64,000 nucleotides of DNA. It comes from Sporobacter sp942492735. Lineage in GTDB: Bacteria; Bacillota; Clostridia; Oscillospirales; Oscillospiraceae. This document shows positions 35,045-43,888 of the stretch, one piece after another (the first letter of the stretch is position 1; each line of letters begins with the position of its first letter). The notes beneath the pieces were generated by a model that saw only the letters and a program-made list of their open reading frames with translations, had not been told where the DNA came from and searched no databases. A program made the position numbers and the translations under genes. The stretch lies in the NCBI GenBank assembly GCA_942492735.1, contig OW818648.1, forward strand, positions 1,984,001 through 2,048,000, in the 5' to 3' direction.

Positions 35045-35903
35045 AATCTTGTATTCCTCCTTAATATGTTTGGCGCTGATGGTGTCTTCCACGTTGCGCG
35101 TCGCTGCATATGACGCAACAGATATCATTTGCCAAGTGAACGTAGAAAACGTCGCCGACCTGAACATGAGAAATTATAAAAGTGCCGAGGTTCTCCTGGG
35201 TGATGTCATTGCAGATGCTCTCAGGAGCGCAGCGGATACGGATATCGCTGTCGTCAATTCGGGAGAATTTATTCCGAAGCTGCGACTCGGTGACCTGACC
35301 TGGGGAAATATTCAGGAGATGTTTCCCGATGACCGGGAAATCGCTGTTGCTGAAGTGACGGGCAATGAATTGCGGAAGATATTGGAAACAGGCGTATCAC
35401 ACATCGTTATGACAAAACATGAAACCATCGACCGCGATGTGTCGGCTTATGACGGTTTTCCGCAGATTTCAGGTTTCTCATTCAAATATGATGTTTCCGC
35501 TGCGCCGATGCACCGGGTATATGAGATTACTCTCAACAGCGGCGAAAGCGTCAGCTTTGATAACGAGAAACAAACATATCTGCTGGCCGCCACCGTTAAC
35601 ATGCTGTCCGGCGGTTGGGGATATCCGGCTGTCAAATATACGGAGGCCGGTATGACCATTCAAGAAACGATGGGGAATTACCTGCACGCTCTGGGTCAAA
35701 TCACTAAAGTGGAGCAACGCGAAGACTTACGCGGGGCAATTAATGAAAAACCGATCGTGAATGCTTTCACTGCGATAGCCTTTGCGGTGATCGTTATCAT
35801 ATGTTTTGGTGTCGTGGGCGTGTTAAGGAAACGATACAAATTGGACGCCGGGCCGGATAGAAGTCAAGATCAAAATAACAGAAATTATGATCCGGTTGAT
35901 TAG
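35037..35903 (+). CDS. Exported 5'-nucleotidase C-terminal-domain protein with membrane anchor
   Basis: 288 residues from the ATG at 35037, inside the end of the ATPase gene. Signal peptide (cleavage near AA-YDA, residue 24). The body (about 30-235) is the C-terminal domain of UshA/5'-nucleotidases: VLLGDVIADALR, then VNSGEFIP, then LTWGNIQEMFP and ATVNMLSGGWGYP. A C-terminal membrane helix (AFTAIAFAVIVIICFGVVGV) and a charged tail follow. The metal-binding phosphatase domain that normally precedes this domain is absent, so it is unlikely to be a nucleotidase by itself. Location outside the membrane next to an ABC importer suggests a binding or docking role; function unknown. Confidence 0.82.
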   Translation: MSKILYSSLICLALMVSSTLRVAAYDATDIICQVNVENVADLNMRNYKSAEVLLGDVIADALRSAADTDIAVVNSGEFIPKLRLGDLTWGNIQEMFPDDREIAVAEVTGNELRKILETGVSHIVMTKHETIDRDVSAYDGFPQISGFSFKYDVSAAPMHRVYEITLNSGESVSFDNEKQTYLLAATVNMLSGGWGYPAVKYTEAGMTIQETMGNYLHALGQITKVEQREDLRGAINEKPIVNAFTAIAFAVIVIICFGVVGVLRKRYKLDAGPDRSQDQNNRNYDPVD

Positions 35904-35930
35904 CGAGAACAAAACAATGGAGGGGATCAA

Positions 35931-37604
35931 GTGCCATATAAAATTAATAAGTACTGCGTATGTTGTCATTACTGCCGGATGGAATGCCCTGCAGAAGCCA
36001 TCAATTACGTGAGTGCTAAATACGAAATCGATCCGGAGAAATGCACAGAGTGCGGCTTATGCGAGGGTTTATGTCCTATAAGCGCAATAAGCAATTCGTC
36101 GCTGCCTCCAACGAAGCCTCAGGAGCATGGTCTCATTGAGCTGAAGAGTGATTTGGTCGTCCTGGGAGCCGGGGGCTCAGGCCTCATTGCTGCGGTAAAA
36201 TATGCACAGCTCACAGGCAAAAAGGTTACAGTTCTCGAAAAAGCAAAAAAGCCGGGCGGGAACACGAATCTCGCCCATGGCTTTATGGTCTTTAATTCTA
36301 AATGGAATCTGGCAGCCGGAGAACCCGACAACCGAGATGATTTTGTCAGAGAGGCCATGAAAAGAGTCCTGTATAAGCTTGACAACAGAATTATTGAAAA
36401 GGCTGTTTATGCAACTGGTCCATTTTTTGACTGGCTTTGCAATCTCGGCGGGATCGAGGAGGGTTTCCAATTAGGAAAAGGCACAATTGGGTTCAGCGTG
36501 ATAGGATACCCCTATAGAAAGTTTGCCAATCTGAAATGCAGGGACCAAGCCATCGGACCCGGCTGGGCGGGGACTTACGTTGTGAGAAAGATGCTTGAAT
36601 ACTGTGAAAAGCTTGGGATTCAAGTACTAGCGGAGCATAAGGCGATAAAACTCTGCCTCGACGAGAGGGGTGCGATTTCCGGAGTACTTGCCGAGGATCC
36701 AGGCGGACAGACCAAGATCAACTGCAGCGCCTGCGTCGTTTCAACCGGAGGATTCGGCAGAAGCGATGAAAAACTTCATAAGTATTTCCCCGAATTCTTT
36801 GAGGGTAAAACGCCAATACACCGATTTTCGGTTCCCACAAATACCGGAGACGGGATGGATCTCGGCGAACAGATCGGGGCGGAAATCGCTGAAAAAAATC
36901 TGTGCGTCAATATGTTCGGGCCAGCCCACCATCCCTTCGGGTACTGTGGTTACCGCATTATGCAGCAACCCGAAGTCGTGTACATCAACCTGTACGGGAA
37001 ACGGTGGATCGATGAAACCGCTGCCCTCATGGACAGCAGGTATAGAATTGTGGATCAGCCAAAAGAGATTACATATGCCATCGTTGACTCGAATATTCTG
37101 GAAATTGTCACTGAGAGACTGATCGCAAATCCACCGGATGGAACGGATGACTGGATTCTCCGCGATTACCGGCAGGAGATGGAGGAAGAACTGAAACTCG
37201 ACCTGCCGTTGAAGAAAGGCGATACGCTGGAGGAGCTTGCAGCTCAGATGGGGGTCAATCCTGCTGAATTTGTTAAAGAAATTAAAAAATACAACAGTTT
37301 TTGCGCGGAAGGCCGGGACGACGATTTTCTGAAAAATCCGAAGTCACTTGTACCGGTTGAGAAAGGTCCGTTCTATGCTTTCTATGGACAGAGATTTTCC
37401 GAGGGCGCGTTTGGCGGGCTAAAAATAAACGAAAAAACGCAGGTGCTGAATAAAGAGGGAAATGTGATACCGGGCTTATATGCGACGGGGGACGCCGCCA
37501 GCGCGAACCTGCTAAAGGATGCGCTTGGCGTCATATCCGAGTTAACATGGTGCGTCAGCAGCGGTTATATAGCGGGATGCAGCGTGGCTGAATTTATAAA
37601 TTAA
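35931..37604 (+). CDS. Ferredoxin-FAD reductase, fumarate-reductase-flavoprotein type (copy 1)
   Basis: 557 residues from GTG 35931 (GGAGGGG upstream). N-terminal 2[4Fe-4S] ferredoxin domain (CCHYCRMECP and CTECGLCEGLCP), then an FrdA/SdhA-like flavoprotein: FAD site VLGAGGSGLIAAV, substrate-domain RFSVPTNTGDG, and C-terminal FAD contact EGAFGGLKIN ... PGLYATGDAAS. No signal peptide, so cytoplasmic. Such proteins reduce C=C bonds of unsaturated acids (fumarate, urocanate, acrylate-like) with electrons from the Fe-S part. A paralogue and a GltD-like NAD(P)H enzyme follow, a likely electron source. Confidence 0.88.
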   Translation: MPYKINKYCVCCHYCRMECPAEAINYVSAKYEIDPEKCTECGLCEGLCPISAISNSSLPPTKPQEHGLIELKSDLVVLGAGGSGLIAAVKYAQLTGKKVTVLEKAKKPGGNTNLAHGFMVFNSKWNLAAGEPDNRDDFVREAMKRVLYKLDNRIIEKAVYATGPFFDWLCNLGGIEEGFQLGKGTIGFSVIGYPYRKFANLKCRDQAIGPGWAGTYVVRKMLEYCEKLGIQVLAEHKAIKLCLDERGAISGVLAEDPGGQTKINCSACVVSTGGFGRSDEKLHKYFPEFFEGKTPIHRFSVPTNTGDGMDLGEQIGAEIAEKNLCVNMFGPAHHPFGYCGYRIMQQPEVVYINLYGKRWIDETAALMDSRYRIVDQPKEITYAIVDSNILEIVTERLIANPPDGTDDWILRDYRQEMEEELKLDLPLKKGDTLEELAAQMGVNPAEFVKEIKKYNSFCAEGRDDDFLKNPKSLVPVEKGPFYAFYGQRFSEGAFGGLKINEKTQVLNKEGNVIPGLYATGDAASANLLKDALGVISELTWCVSSGYIAGCSVAEFIN

Positions 37605-37617
37605 TAACCAATAAATC

Positions 37618-37657
37618 CACCCGCCGGACTGACAAGTTATCTTGCTGGCGGCGGGTG
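37618..37657 (+). other. Hairpin between the two ferredoxin-FAD genes
   Basis: Stem CACCCGCCG (37618-37626) / CGGCGGGTG (37649-37657) with a small inner AAG-TTAT-CTT helix and no T-run. Likely transcript-processing or partial terminator. Confidence 0.5.
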
Positions 37658-37683
37658 ATTCGCTAATTATAAGGAGGCAGACC

Positions 37684-37713
37684 GTGGGTCACGACGCAAT
37701 CCAGACTAAATAA
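37684..37713 (+). CDS. Possible 9-codon mini-ORF before copy 2
   Basis: GTG-initiated frame MGHDAIQTK ending TAA, with a perfect AAGGAGG 6 bases upstream (37671-37677). The next real gene, at 37730, has only a modest AAAAGGGGAC site 16 bases after this stop. It could be a leader peptide coupling translation, or a remnant of a deleted gene; too short to judge. Confidence 0.3.
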   Translation: MGHDAIQTK

Positions 37714-37729
37714 AAAAGGGGACTAAAGC

Positions 37730-39436
37730 ATGTTTCAAATTACAAAAAACTGCGTTGGCTGCCATAACTGTGCAATGGAATGCCCCGTAGGCGCTATCAG
37801 TTATGTGGGTCTAAAGTATGAGATCGATACGGATAAATGTGTCGAATGCGGGCGGTGCGTTCAGGTTTGCCACACCTGTTCCGCCGTCGAGACGCCAGAG
37901 CCTGAACCGGTGAGTCATGAGCGCGTTGTCAGGGAGTGTGACGTTCTGGTTTGCGGCGCCGGCTCCGGCATTGTCGCGGCTGTAAGGGCCGCGCAGCAGG
38001 GCAAGCGTGTAATTCTTCTTGAAAAGGCAAAAAAAATCGGCGGAAACACGGACTTTGCCCATGGATTTTTCACGATATATACGAAATGGCATGAAGCGGC
38101 CGGTATGCCGAATATGCGGGAAGAAGCGATAAATACCTTCTGGGAACGTTCCGAAAAACGAATGGATAAGGACATGCTTCGCTCCGCCGTATACGGGATT
38201 GATCATTTCTTTGACTGGATTTCCCAGTATCAGGGGGTGGATAAGGCCTTCAATCTTGTGCCGATGGGTGACCTGTTTGCAGCGGGACCGAGGTTTTCAC
38301 CAGGAATGATTGAATTCCCGCATCGTATGTATGATAACCTTCTTTGCCGCGATCAGGCTATTGGACCGGGCTGGTCCGGTACCTTTGTAAAATACCTGAT
38401 GCTAAGGCTAATTAGGGAACAGAAGCTATGGGTGGAAATACTGACTGAGCACAGGGCGGAGCATTTGCTGACCGACGATTCGGGCACCGTCACAGGCGTC
38501 CTCGCCAGGGACCCGGGGGGTGAGGTGCAGATTAACGCAAAGGCCGTTATCCTTGCCACGGGCGGCATGGGAAAGAGCGATGAGAAGCTCCAGAGATATT
38601 TTAACTTCTTCGACTGCGAAACGCCGATTCACCGCTTTTCTGTACCGACGGATACCGGCGACGCAATCGACATGCTGCAGGAACTGGGTGTCGAACCGGA
38701 CCCGAACCGGCTGTTTTGTTCCCTCTTTGGGCCGGCGCATCACCCCTTCAGTTATTGCGTGTTTCGCTTCATGGAGCATCCTTACGCAGTAGTGGTCAAC
38801 TTAAACGGCAAGCGCTGGTATAACGAGCAGGAAGGACTTATGGGCGGCAGATTCAGCATCGGGTCACAGCCAAAGGAAATAGCGTGGGCGATTTATGACC
38901 AAAGCACAATCGACCGTATTGCTGGGTTTTACTTAACAAATCCCATGTTCAAACAGGAAAAATGGATTTACGAATACTATCAGCAGGACCTTGAGGAGGA
39001 GATAGCATTACAGAACGGTCCCGTCAAACGGGCGGACTCACTGATAGAACTGGCTGGGCAGATAGGTGTTGAACCTGCCGTATTTACAGATTCGATTAGG
39101 CGCTACAATGATTTCTGCTTCAAAGGAAAGGACGAAGATTTCGGTAAATCTGCTGACAACCTCCAAACTGTTGGCGAGAAAGGCCCGTACTACGCAATCT
39201 ACGGACAGCGATTCTCGGAAGGCGCATTCGGAGGCCTTCGCGTCAACCCTCGCTGCGAAGTAACGCGTGAGGACGGGGGTGTGATTCCTGGTCTTTACGG
39301 CGTCGGGGATGCGACAAGCGCCATGCATTTCAGGGGCCATTTGGCTGTTATCAGCGAGCTCACATGGGCGATGACGTCAGCCTATTTGTCCGGCGAAAAT
39401 GCGGTGGAGTATATTAACGGCAAGGAGGGCAATTGA
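37730..39436 (+). CDS. Ferredoxin-FAD reductase, fumarate-reductase-flavoprotein type (copy 2)
   Basis: 568 residues, same architecture as the preceding paralogue: ferredoxin clusters CVGCHNCAMECP and CVECGRCVQVCH (the Pro after the last Cys of the second set is His), FAD site VCGAGSGIVAAVRAAQQG, RFSVPTDTGDA, and EGAFGGLRVN ... PGLYGVGDATS. Cytoplasmic. The two copies may form a heterodimer or act on successive double bonds. The following GltD-like gene starts 2 bases after this stop, implying tight co-translation. Confidence 0.88.
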   Translation: MFQITKNCVGCHNCAMECPVGAISYVGLKYEIDTDKCVECGRCVQVCHTCSAVETPEPEPVSHERVVRECDVLVCGAGSGIVAAVRAAQQGKRVILLEKAKKIGGNTDFAHGFFTIYTKWHEAAGMPNMREEAINTFWERSEKRMDKDMLRSAVYGIDHFFDWISQYQGVDKAFNLVPMGDLFAAGPRFSPGMIEFPHRMYDNLLCRDQAIGPGWSGTFVKYLMLRLIREQKLWVEILTEHRAEHLLTDDSGTVTGVLARDPGGEVQINAKAVILATGGMGKSDEKLQRYFNFFDCETPIHRFSVPTDTGDAIDMLQELGVEPDPNRLFCSLFGPAHHPFSYCVFRFMEHPYAVVVNLNGKRWYNEQEGLMGGRFSIGSQPKEIAWAIYDQSTIDRIAGFYLTNPMFKQEKWIYEYYQQDLEEEIALQNGPVKRADSLIELAGQIGVEPAVFTDSIRRYNDFCFKGKDEDFGKSADNLQTVGEKGPYYAIYGQRFSEGAFGGLRVNPRCEVTREDGGVIPGLYGVGDATSAMHFRGHLAVISELTWAMTSAYLSGENAVEYINGKEGN

Positions 39437-39438
39437 AC

Positions 39439-40905
39439 ATGAGCGAGGGATACAGCGATGTAACTAAAATCAGAAATGCAAAAACAAAAATACCGATGCC
39501 TTCGCAACCTGTTGAAGATCGCGTAAAGAACTATGAGGAACTGTCGAGCGGTTATACACCGGAGCAGGCCATAGAGGAGGCGTCCCGCTGCCTGAAGTGC
39601 CCTGCCCGCTACTGTTCTGAAACATGTCCGATACATAACCGTATCCCCGAGTTCATCGCCAAGGTTAAGGACGAGGACTTCTCCGGGGCTTATGATGAAC
39701 TTACGGCTGTCAACCCGATGCCGGAAGTATGCGGGCGTATTTGCGCGCAGGAGAAGCAATGCGAGCGCAACTGTACGCGTGGCCTGAAGGGTCAGGCTGT
39801 CGCCATCGGCCGCCTTGAACGTTTCGTTGCCGACTGTCATCGCAATACCGAAAGCGGCAGTAAGGAAAAGCCGCCGGAGTCAGGCAGACGGATTGCAATC
39901 ATCGGTTCGGGGCCATCAGGCCTTGCTGCCGCCGAGAATCTGGCCGAAGCAGGTCACCTTGTGACTGTATTTGAACGAAACGACCGCATCGGTGGACTGA
40001 TGATTTATGGTATTCCGAATATGAAGCTCACAAAGGAGAAACTTCAAAACAAGGTACAGCAGCTCACAGCGCTCGGAGTCGCATTTGAACTCGGAACAGA
40101 GATCGGCAAGGACTGCGCCGCATCCGAATTACTGCCCAAGTTCGACGCGGTTCTGCTCTGCTGCGGCGCATCAAAGCCCAGGGACATCATTGTGCCGGGA
40201 CGGGACGCAAAAGGCGTTTACTTCGCTGTCGATTTCTTAAGGGAAAACACGAAAGCCCTGCTGGATTCGGACTTTAAGGGAGAGAGTACAATTTCCGCCA
40301 AAGACAAGGACGTGGTTGTTGTAGGTGGTGGCGACACTGGCTGCGACTGCGTTGCGACGGCAATCCGTCAGGGCTGCCGATCGGTCATTCAGCTGGAGAT
40401 GATGCCGAAAGAGACGGACGAGCGCGTTAGAAATATTCCATGGACGGAATTTCCCGTCGCCGTCAAAGTTGATTACGGTCAGGAAGAGGCGATTTACCTC
40501 CACGGGCGGGACCCACGCCGTTTTCTGACGACAGTGAAGGAGCTTATCGTCGATATTGACGGTCGGTTGGCATGCGTCAAAACCGTGAAGCTTGAGACGA
40601 TATTCGAAAACCTTAAAATGAAGCTGGTCGAGCAGACCGGCGGCGAGGAAATGCACGATTGTCAGATGCTGATTATCGCGGTCGGATTCACAGGAGCTCA
40701 GAAATATGTGGCGGAAGCTTTGGGTGTCGAGCTTAACGCGTCTGGGAACGTAAAAACGCCGGAAGACTCCCACAGAACCAATCTGGAAAAAATTTTTGCG
40801 GCGGGCGATATGCGTTACGGGCAGTCTGTGGCGGTCAAAGCAATAGCCGACGGCTTAAGCGCCGCTCGAGAGATTAGCGCTTACCTGGAGGGGACCACCA
40901 ACTGA
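39439..40905 (+). CDS. GltD/NfnB-like FAD-NAD(P)H oxidoreductase with Fe-S clusters
   Basis: 488 residues from the ATG at 39439 (GGAGG 10 bases upstream). N-terminal Cys-rich domain binding two 4Fe-4S clusters (CLKCPARYCSETCP and CGRICAQEKQCERNC), FAD site GSGPSGLAAAENLAEAG, NAD(P) site GGGDTGCDCVATAI. The same fold serves as the small subunit of glutamate synthase and of bifurcating transhydrogenases; no GltB large subunit is near, so it probably passes NAD(P)H electrons to the two ferredoxin-FAD reductases. Last gene of the operon, closed by the terminator at 40933. Confidence 0.9.
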   Translation: MSEGYSDVTKIRNAKTKIPMPSQPVEDRVKNYEELSSGYTPEQAIEEASRCLKCPARYCSETCPIHNRIPEFIAKVKDEDFSGAYDELTAVNPMPEVCGRICAQEKQCERNCTRGLKGQAVAIGRLERFVADCHRNTESGSKEKPPESGRRIAIIGSGPSGLAAAENLAEAGHLVTVFERNDRIGGLMIYGIPNMKLTKEKLQNKVQQLTALGVAFELGTEIGKDCAASELLPKFDAVLLCCGASKPRDIIVPGRDAKGVYFAVDFLRENTKALLDSDFKGESTISAKDKDVVVVGGGDTGCDCVATAIRQGCRSVIQLEMMPKETDERVRNIPWTEFPVAVKVDYGQEEAIYLHGRDPRRFLTTVKELIVDIDGRLACVKTVKLETIFENLKMKLVEQTGGEEMHDCQMLIIAVGFTGAQKYVAEALGVELNASGNVKTPEDSHRTNLEKIFAAGDMRYGQSVAVKAIADGLSAAREISAYLEGTTN

Positions 40906-40932
40906 GATACCCGAAGCGCCATCCTTCTGTAC

Positions 40933-40965
40933 AAAAAGTCCACTCACAATTGAGTGGACTTTTTT
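40933..40965. terminator. Bidirectional intrinsic terminator
   Basis: Stem AAAAAGTCCACTCA (40933-40946) / TGAGTGGACTTTTT (40951-40964) with a 4-base loop; T-runs on both strands between convergent genes. Confidence 0.92.
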
Positions 40966-40971
40966 AGTGCC

Positions 40972-41382
40972 TTATCTGTCTGCTTTTTTCGTGATTTCTA
41001 TATAACCCTCGTCGGCGTTGACGAGCACGAGGTCGCCTGTTTCGATGTACTTAAGAGGGTCGTCCTCAAAGTCTGTCATCATTGGCACATGCGCTTGAAG
41101 GGCGCAGCCAACGGTGAGCGGGCTGCTCTTCGTATGGACAAACGCAGCGGGCTTTTGGCCAAAACCGTAGGCAAGGAAACCGCCTGAACCGCGCGGTGAA
41201 TAAAACACCAAGACCTTGTCTGTATAGGGTACTTTAAATAGGGGATGATTTCGTTCGGTTGTATAGCCGTTCGCGGGGCTCACGTTTGTAAAGCCCTGCA
41301 GATACTTCGGCGCAACAAGAGCCTCAGCTTCGACCTTGCCCGGATATTCACAGCGGCCTTTAATCCTGATTTTCTCTGCCAT
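40972..41382 (-). CDS. Aconitase X small (swivel domain) subunit
   Basis: 136 residues with the swivel-domain pattern of the AcnX small subunit: ALVAPKYLQGFTNVSPANG near the N-terminus and SSPLTVGCALQAHVPMMTDF. It pairs with the catalytic subunit encoded 4 bases upstream on the same strand. AcnX enzymes are Fe-S hydro-lyases; characterised bacterial members dehydrate cis-3-hydroxy-L-proline and archaeal ones phosphomevalonate. Confidence 0.88.
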   Translation of the reverse strand: MAEKIRIKGRCEYPGKVEAEALVAPKYLQGFTNVSPANGYTTERNHPLFKVPYTDKVLVFYSPRGSGGFLAYGFGQKPAAFVHTKSSPLTVGCALQAHVPMMTDFEDDPLKYIETGDLVLVNADEGYIEITKKADR

Positions 41383-41386
41383 TCCG

Positions 41387-42700
41387 TTACCTCCACTCTC
41401 CGCGCCATTTGCCTGTCAGCGCTGCATTGATGCAATCATCCTGTGAACCGTAGCAGACCTGCAAACGATAGTCGTCATCAGGGTAGCAGCCGGTTATGTA
41501 ATACGCCTGCTTTGCGGTATCTACTGCGATGTTCCTTACACCTTCGGGAACAGCCCCCATTGCTGCCAAGCATGCGCCGGACATGAGGTGCGCGCCGGCA
41601 TTTTTAAATGTATCAAGGTAACCGAGGCCTTTGGCACTTTCATAAAGCCACGGCGCTGTCATGATCCACAGCGGAACCTTGCACTTCTTACCGTCAAGCT
41701 TTACGGATAAACGCATCAGGTCGACAATGTTTAAGTGCGGGCAGCCGAGATAAACCATATCAACATCATCGGATGTGTGGAAATTGAGGATATCGTAGGT
41801 TTTACGTAAAACCTCATTGTCAATCATGACACGACGCTTAAAGGGCTTACCGCCTGTCGCGAACTCAATTGTCGGCGCTTCCGGCGTTATCCCCGGAAGG
41901 TGGTACATACGAACAGCGCCGCCCGAGCTGACAGCTGAATTGAACTTCTGATATTGCGTCGTTGTCGGACGCGCAGTTCCTGTAACAACCGGCACGTCAA
42001 CATCGCAAGCTTCGCCTGTTGCAAATCCGTAAACGTCCCATTCGATATCTGTGCTGATCAGTCTGTCTGTCTCAACAAGCACGGTACCCAAGCGGTTTTC
42101 GGTTATGTGCATATCGTAATATGGGGCCTTGCCAAGCAGACAGGTGGCGAGCGTGCCATCGAAATTCGTGCGTGCGCCGAGGGTCGCGTTACAATATGGC
42201 ATCTGGCTGCTCTCAAACCACGAGCAATGCTGGCCGACACTGGGGAGGTAGGACATGGTGAGGTAATTTGCGCAGGAATGGGTCGTAATCATCCCCATCT
42301 TGCGCAGAACCTTGAACTCGTCCTCGTGCATGGCCTTTTTGTGAAAGGCCGGGTCGTCCTGTCTGGCGTCCGGGTTTTTGTAGGAGCTGATATTGCAGTG
42401 CTCCCAGCCGTGGATGGGCGGCTGCTCTCCAAACGGCGCTTTGTTGGCAAAGGTCGGAATCTTGAATGTACCGCCCTGATCGGCAAATTCCGATAGCTCG
42501 TCAAGCGTGATGACGATATGCTGGCTGAGCGCAAGACCGGGAGAATGCATATCTCCGGTTCCGTCGAGGTCGACAAGACGGTCTGCGCCTGCTATCTGGC
42601 ACATCTCTACCAGATATTCCATACACTTGCGTTTGACGATACCCTCGTCGCCGTTAAGCATTCGCTTTTCGGCATCAGTTAAATTTGGCATTAGCTGCAT
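41387..42700 (-). CDS. Aconitase X catalytic subunit
   Basis: 437 residues with features of the AcnX large subunit: LTDAEKRMLNGDEG start, HSPGLALSQH, candidate Fe-S cysteines (THSCANYL, SVGQHCSWFESS, LATCLLG) and LGCPHLNIVDL. Two-subunit form (large plus swivel) as in type I/archaeal-like AcnX rather than fused. GAGAGGAG precedes the ATG. In the minus-strand operon the order is UroD-like protein, alcohol dehydrogenase, AcnX large, AcnX small; dehydration of a hydroxy acid made available by the dehydrogenase is plausible. No proline-specific neighbours are seen, so cis-3-hydroxyproline is only one possibility. Confidence 0.88.
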   Translation of the reverse strand: MQLMPNLTDAEKRMLNGDEGIVKRKCMEYLVEMCQIAGADRLVDLDGTGDMHSPGLALSQHIVITLDELSEFADQGGTFKIPTFANKAPFGEQPPIHGWEHCNISSYKNPDARQDDPAFHKKAMHEDEFKVLRKMGMITTHSCANYLTMSYLPSVGQHCSWFESSQMPYCNATLGARTNFDGTLATCLLGKAPYYDMHITENRLGTVLVETDRLISTDIEWDVYGFATGEACDVDVPVVTGTARPTTTQYQKFNSAVSSGGAVRMYHLPGITPEAPTIEFATGGKPFKRRVMIDNEVLRKTYDILNFHTSDDVDMVYLGCPHLNIVDLMRLSVKLDGKKCKVPLWIMTAPWLYESAKGLGYLDTFKNAGAHLMSGACLAAMGAVPEGVRNIAVDTAKQAYYITGCYPDDDYRLQVCYGSQDDCINAALTGKWRGEWR

Positions 42701-42731
42701 TAGCGGATTCTCCTCTCGATCGTTATGACTT

Positions 42732-43841
42732 TTATGATTCGTTGCAGATGACCACGTTCTTCAGCGCGCCGCGCTCGGAATCGTCAAGCGCCTGCTGAAT
42801 GTCGTCAAGATAAAAGCGGTTTGTCAGAAATGCGTCAAGATCGATCAGTCCGCGACGATACATATCCATATACTTTGGAATATCGCGGCGCAGTGTCACC
42901 GCGCCCATGACGGAGCCTGTAATCCGCTTTCCTGCGAGAACCTCCATAAAGTTAAATTCACCCATGACCTCATTGCGCGGATGCTCGTGGCCGACGACGA
43001 CCATCTGGCCGTAGCCTGCGGTCAGGTCAAAGGTTGTACGCTTGATGCCCGGTCCTGCGACGGCGACGAGGGAATGGTCAACGCCGAAGCCTCCCGTGAT
43101 TTTCTTAACTGCCTCAACTGGGTCAACTTCCTTGGGGTTAACGGTGTGCGTCGCACCGAACTTAACCGCCGCTCTAAGCTTTTCCGGCTTTGTGTCAATG
43201 GCGATAATCGGAATCGCGCCGGAAAGGCGCGCGCCCATAATTGCCGAGAGGCCGACGCCGCCGCAGCCTGTGACGGCGAAGCTTTCGCCGGGCTTAATCT
43301 TGCAGCGGTTGAGAACCGCGCCGAAACCGGACATGAAACCGCACGCGAGTGCGGAGCCGATTTCAAACGGAATATCGTCGTCCAGCTTGACGAGCATATT
43401 CTCATACGCATTTGTATAGGTGGCGAAGCCGGATGCGCCGGAGCAGGTCTGGATGACACGCTCACCGTTCAGGCGGGTGTACGGGCTTGGCACACGGAAG
43501 GACATCGGCTCAATGTTCTTGCAGAACCAATGACGGTCGTGCAGGCACTGGTCGCAGTAGCCGCAGCCCTGACGAACCTCGGAGCACAACACACGGTCTC
43601 CGGGCTTCACATATGTAACCTTCTCGCCAATGGCGTCGACAATTCCGGCAATCTCATGGCCGGCGGCACCCGGCCCCTCGTACTCGCCATGCTCGCCCGT
43701 CAGCGCGTGGATATCGCTGTGGCAGATGGTACAGGTCATAACCTTGATGCGCACGTCATATGGCCCGGGGTCGGCAAGCTCAACTTCCTCAATAACGACT
43801 TGCCTTCCCATGCGTGGAGCAAGTGCAAGCTTTACTCTCAT
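42732..43841 (-). CDS. Zinc-dependent alcohol dehydrogenase
   Basis: 369 residues, medium-chain dehydrogenase. Catalytic zinc ligands are the Cys of TCTICHSD and His of GHEIAG; structural zinc in CGYCDQCLHDRHWFC; NAD(P) site GCGGVGLSAI. Asp in IAIDTKPEK after the second strand favours NAD. The N-terminus and overall motif set are close to class III/NDMA-type alcohol dehydrogenases. It oxidises an alcohol to an aldehyde or ketone in the cytoplasm. It lies 31 bases from the AcnX large gene and 47 from the UroD-like gene, same strand. Confidence 0.92.
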   Translation of the reverse strand: MRVKLALAPRMGRQVVIEEVELADPGPYDVRIKVMTCTICHSDIHALTGEHGEYEGPGAAGHEIAGIVDAIGEKVTYVKPGDRVLCSEVRQGCGYCDQCLHDRHWFCKNIEPMSFRVPSPYTRLNGERVIQTCSGASGFATYTNAYENMLVKLDDDIPFEIGSALACGFMSGFGAVLNRCKIKPGESFAVTGCGGVGLSAIMGARLSGAIPIIAIDTKPEKLRAAVKFGATHTVNPKEVDPVEAVKKITGGFGVDHSLVAVAGPGIKRTTFDLTAGYGQMVVVGHEHPRNEVMGEFNFMEVLAGKRITGSVMGAVTLRRDIPKYMDMYRRGLIDLDAFLTNRFYLDDIQQALDDSERGALKNVVICNES

Positions 43842-43888
43842 AACAAAAACTCCTTTTTAGTTGTTTGTCTTAATTTCTCAATTCGCAG

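Noticed and set aside
35037..35903. Complete 5'-nucleotidase
   Set aside because: Only the C-terminal domain is present; the metallophosphatase motifs (such as the D-x-H and GNHE sites) are missing.
39439..40905. Glutamate synthase small subunit as part of a GltBD enzyme
   Set aside because: The fold matches but no large subunit is encoded nearby and the operon context is that of substrate reductases.
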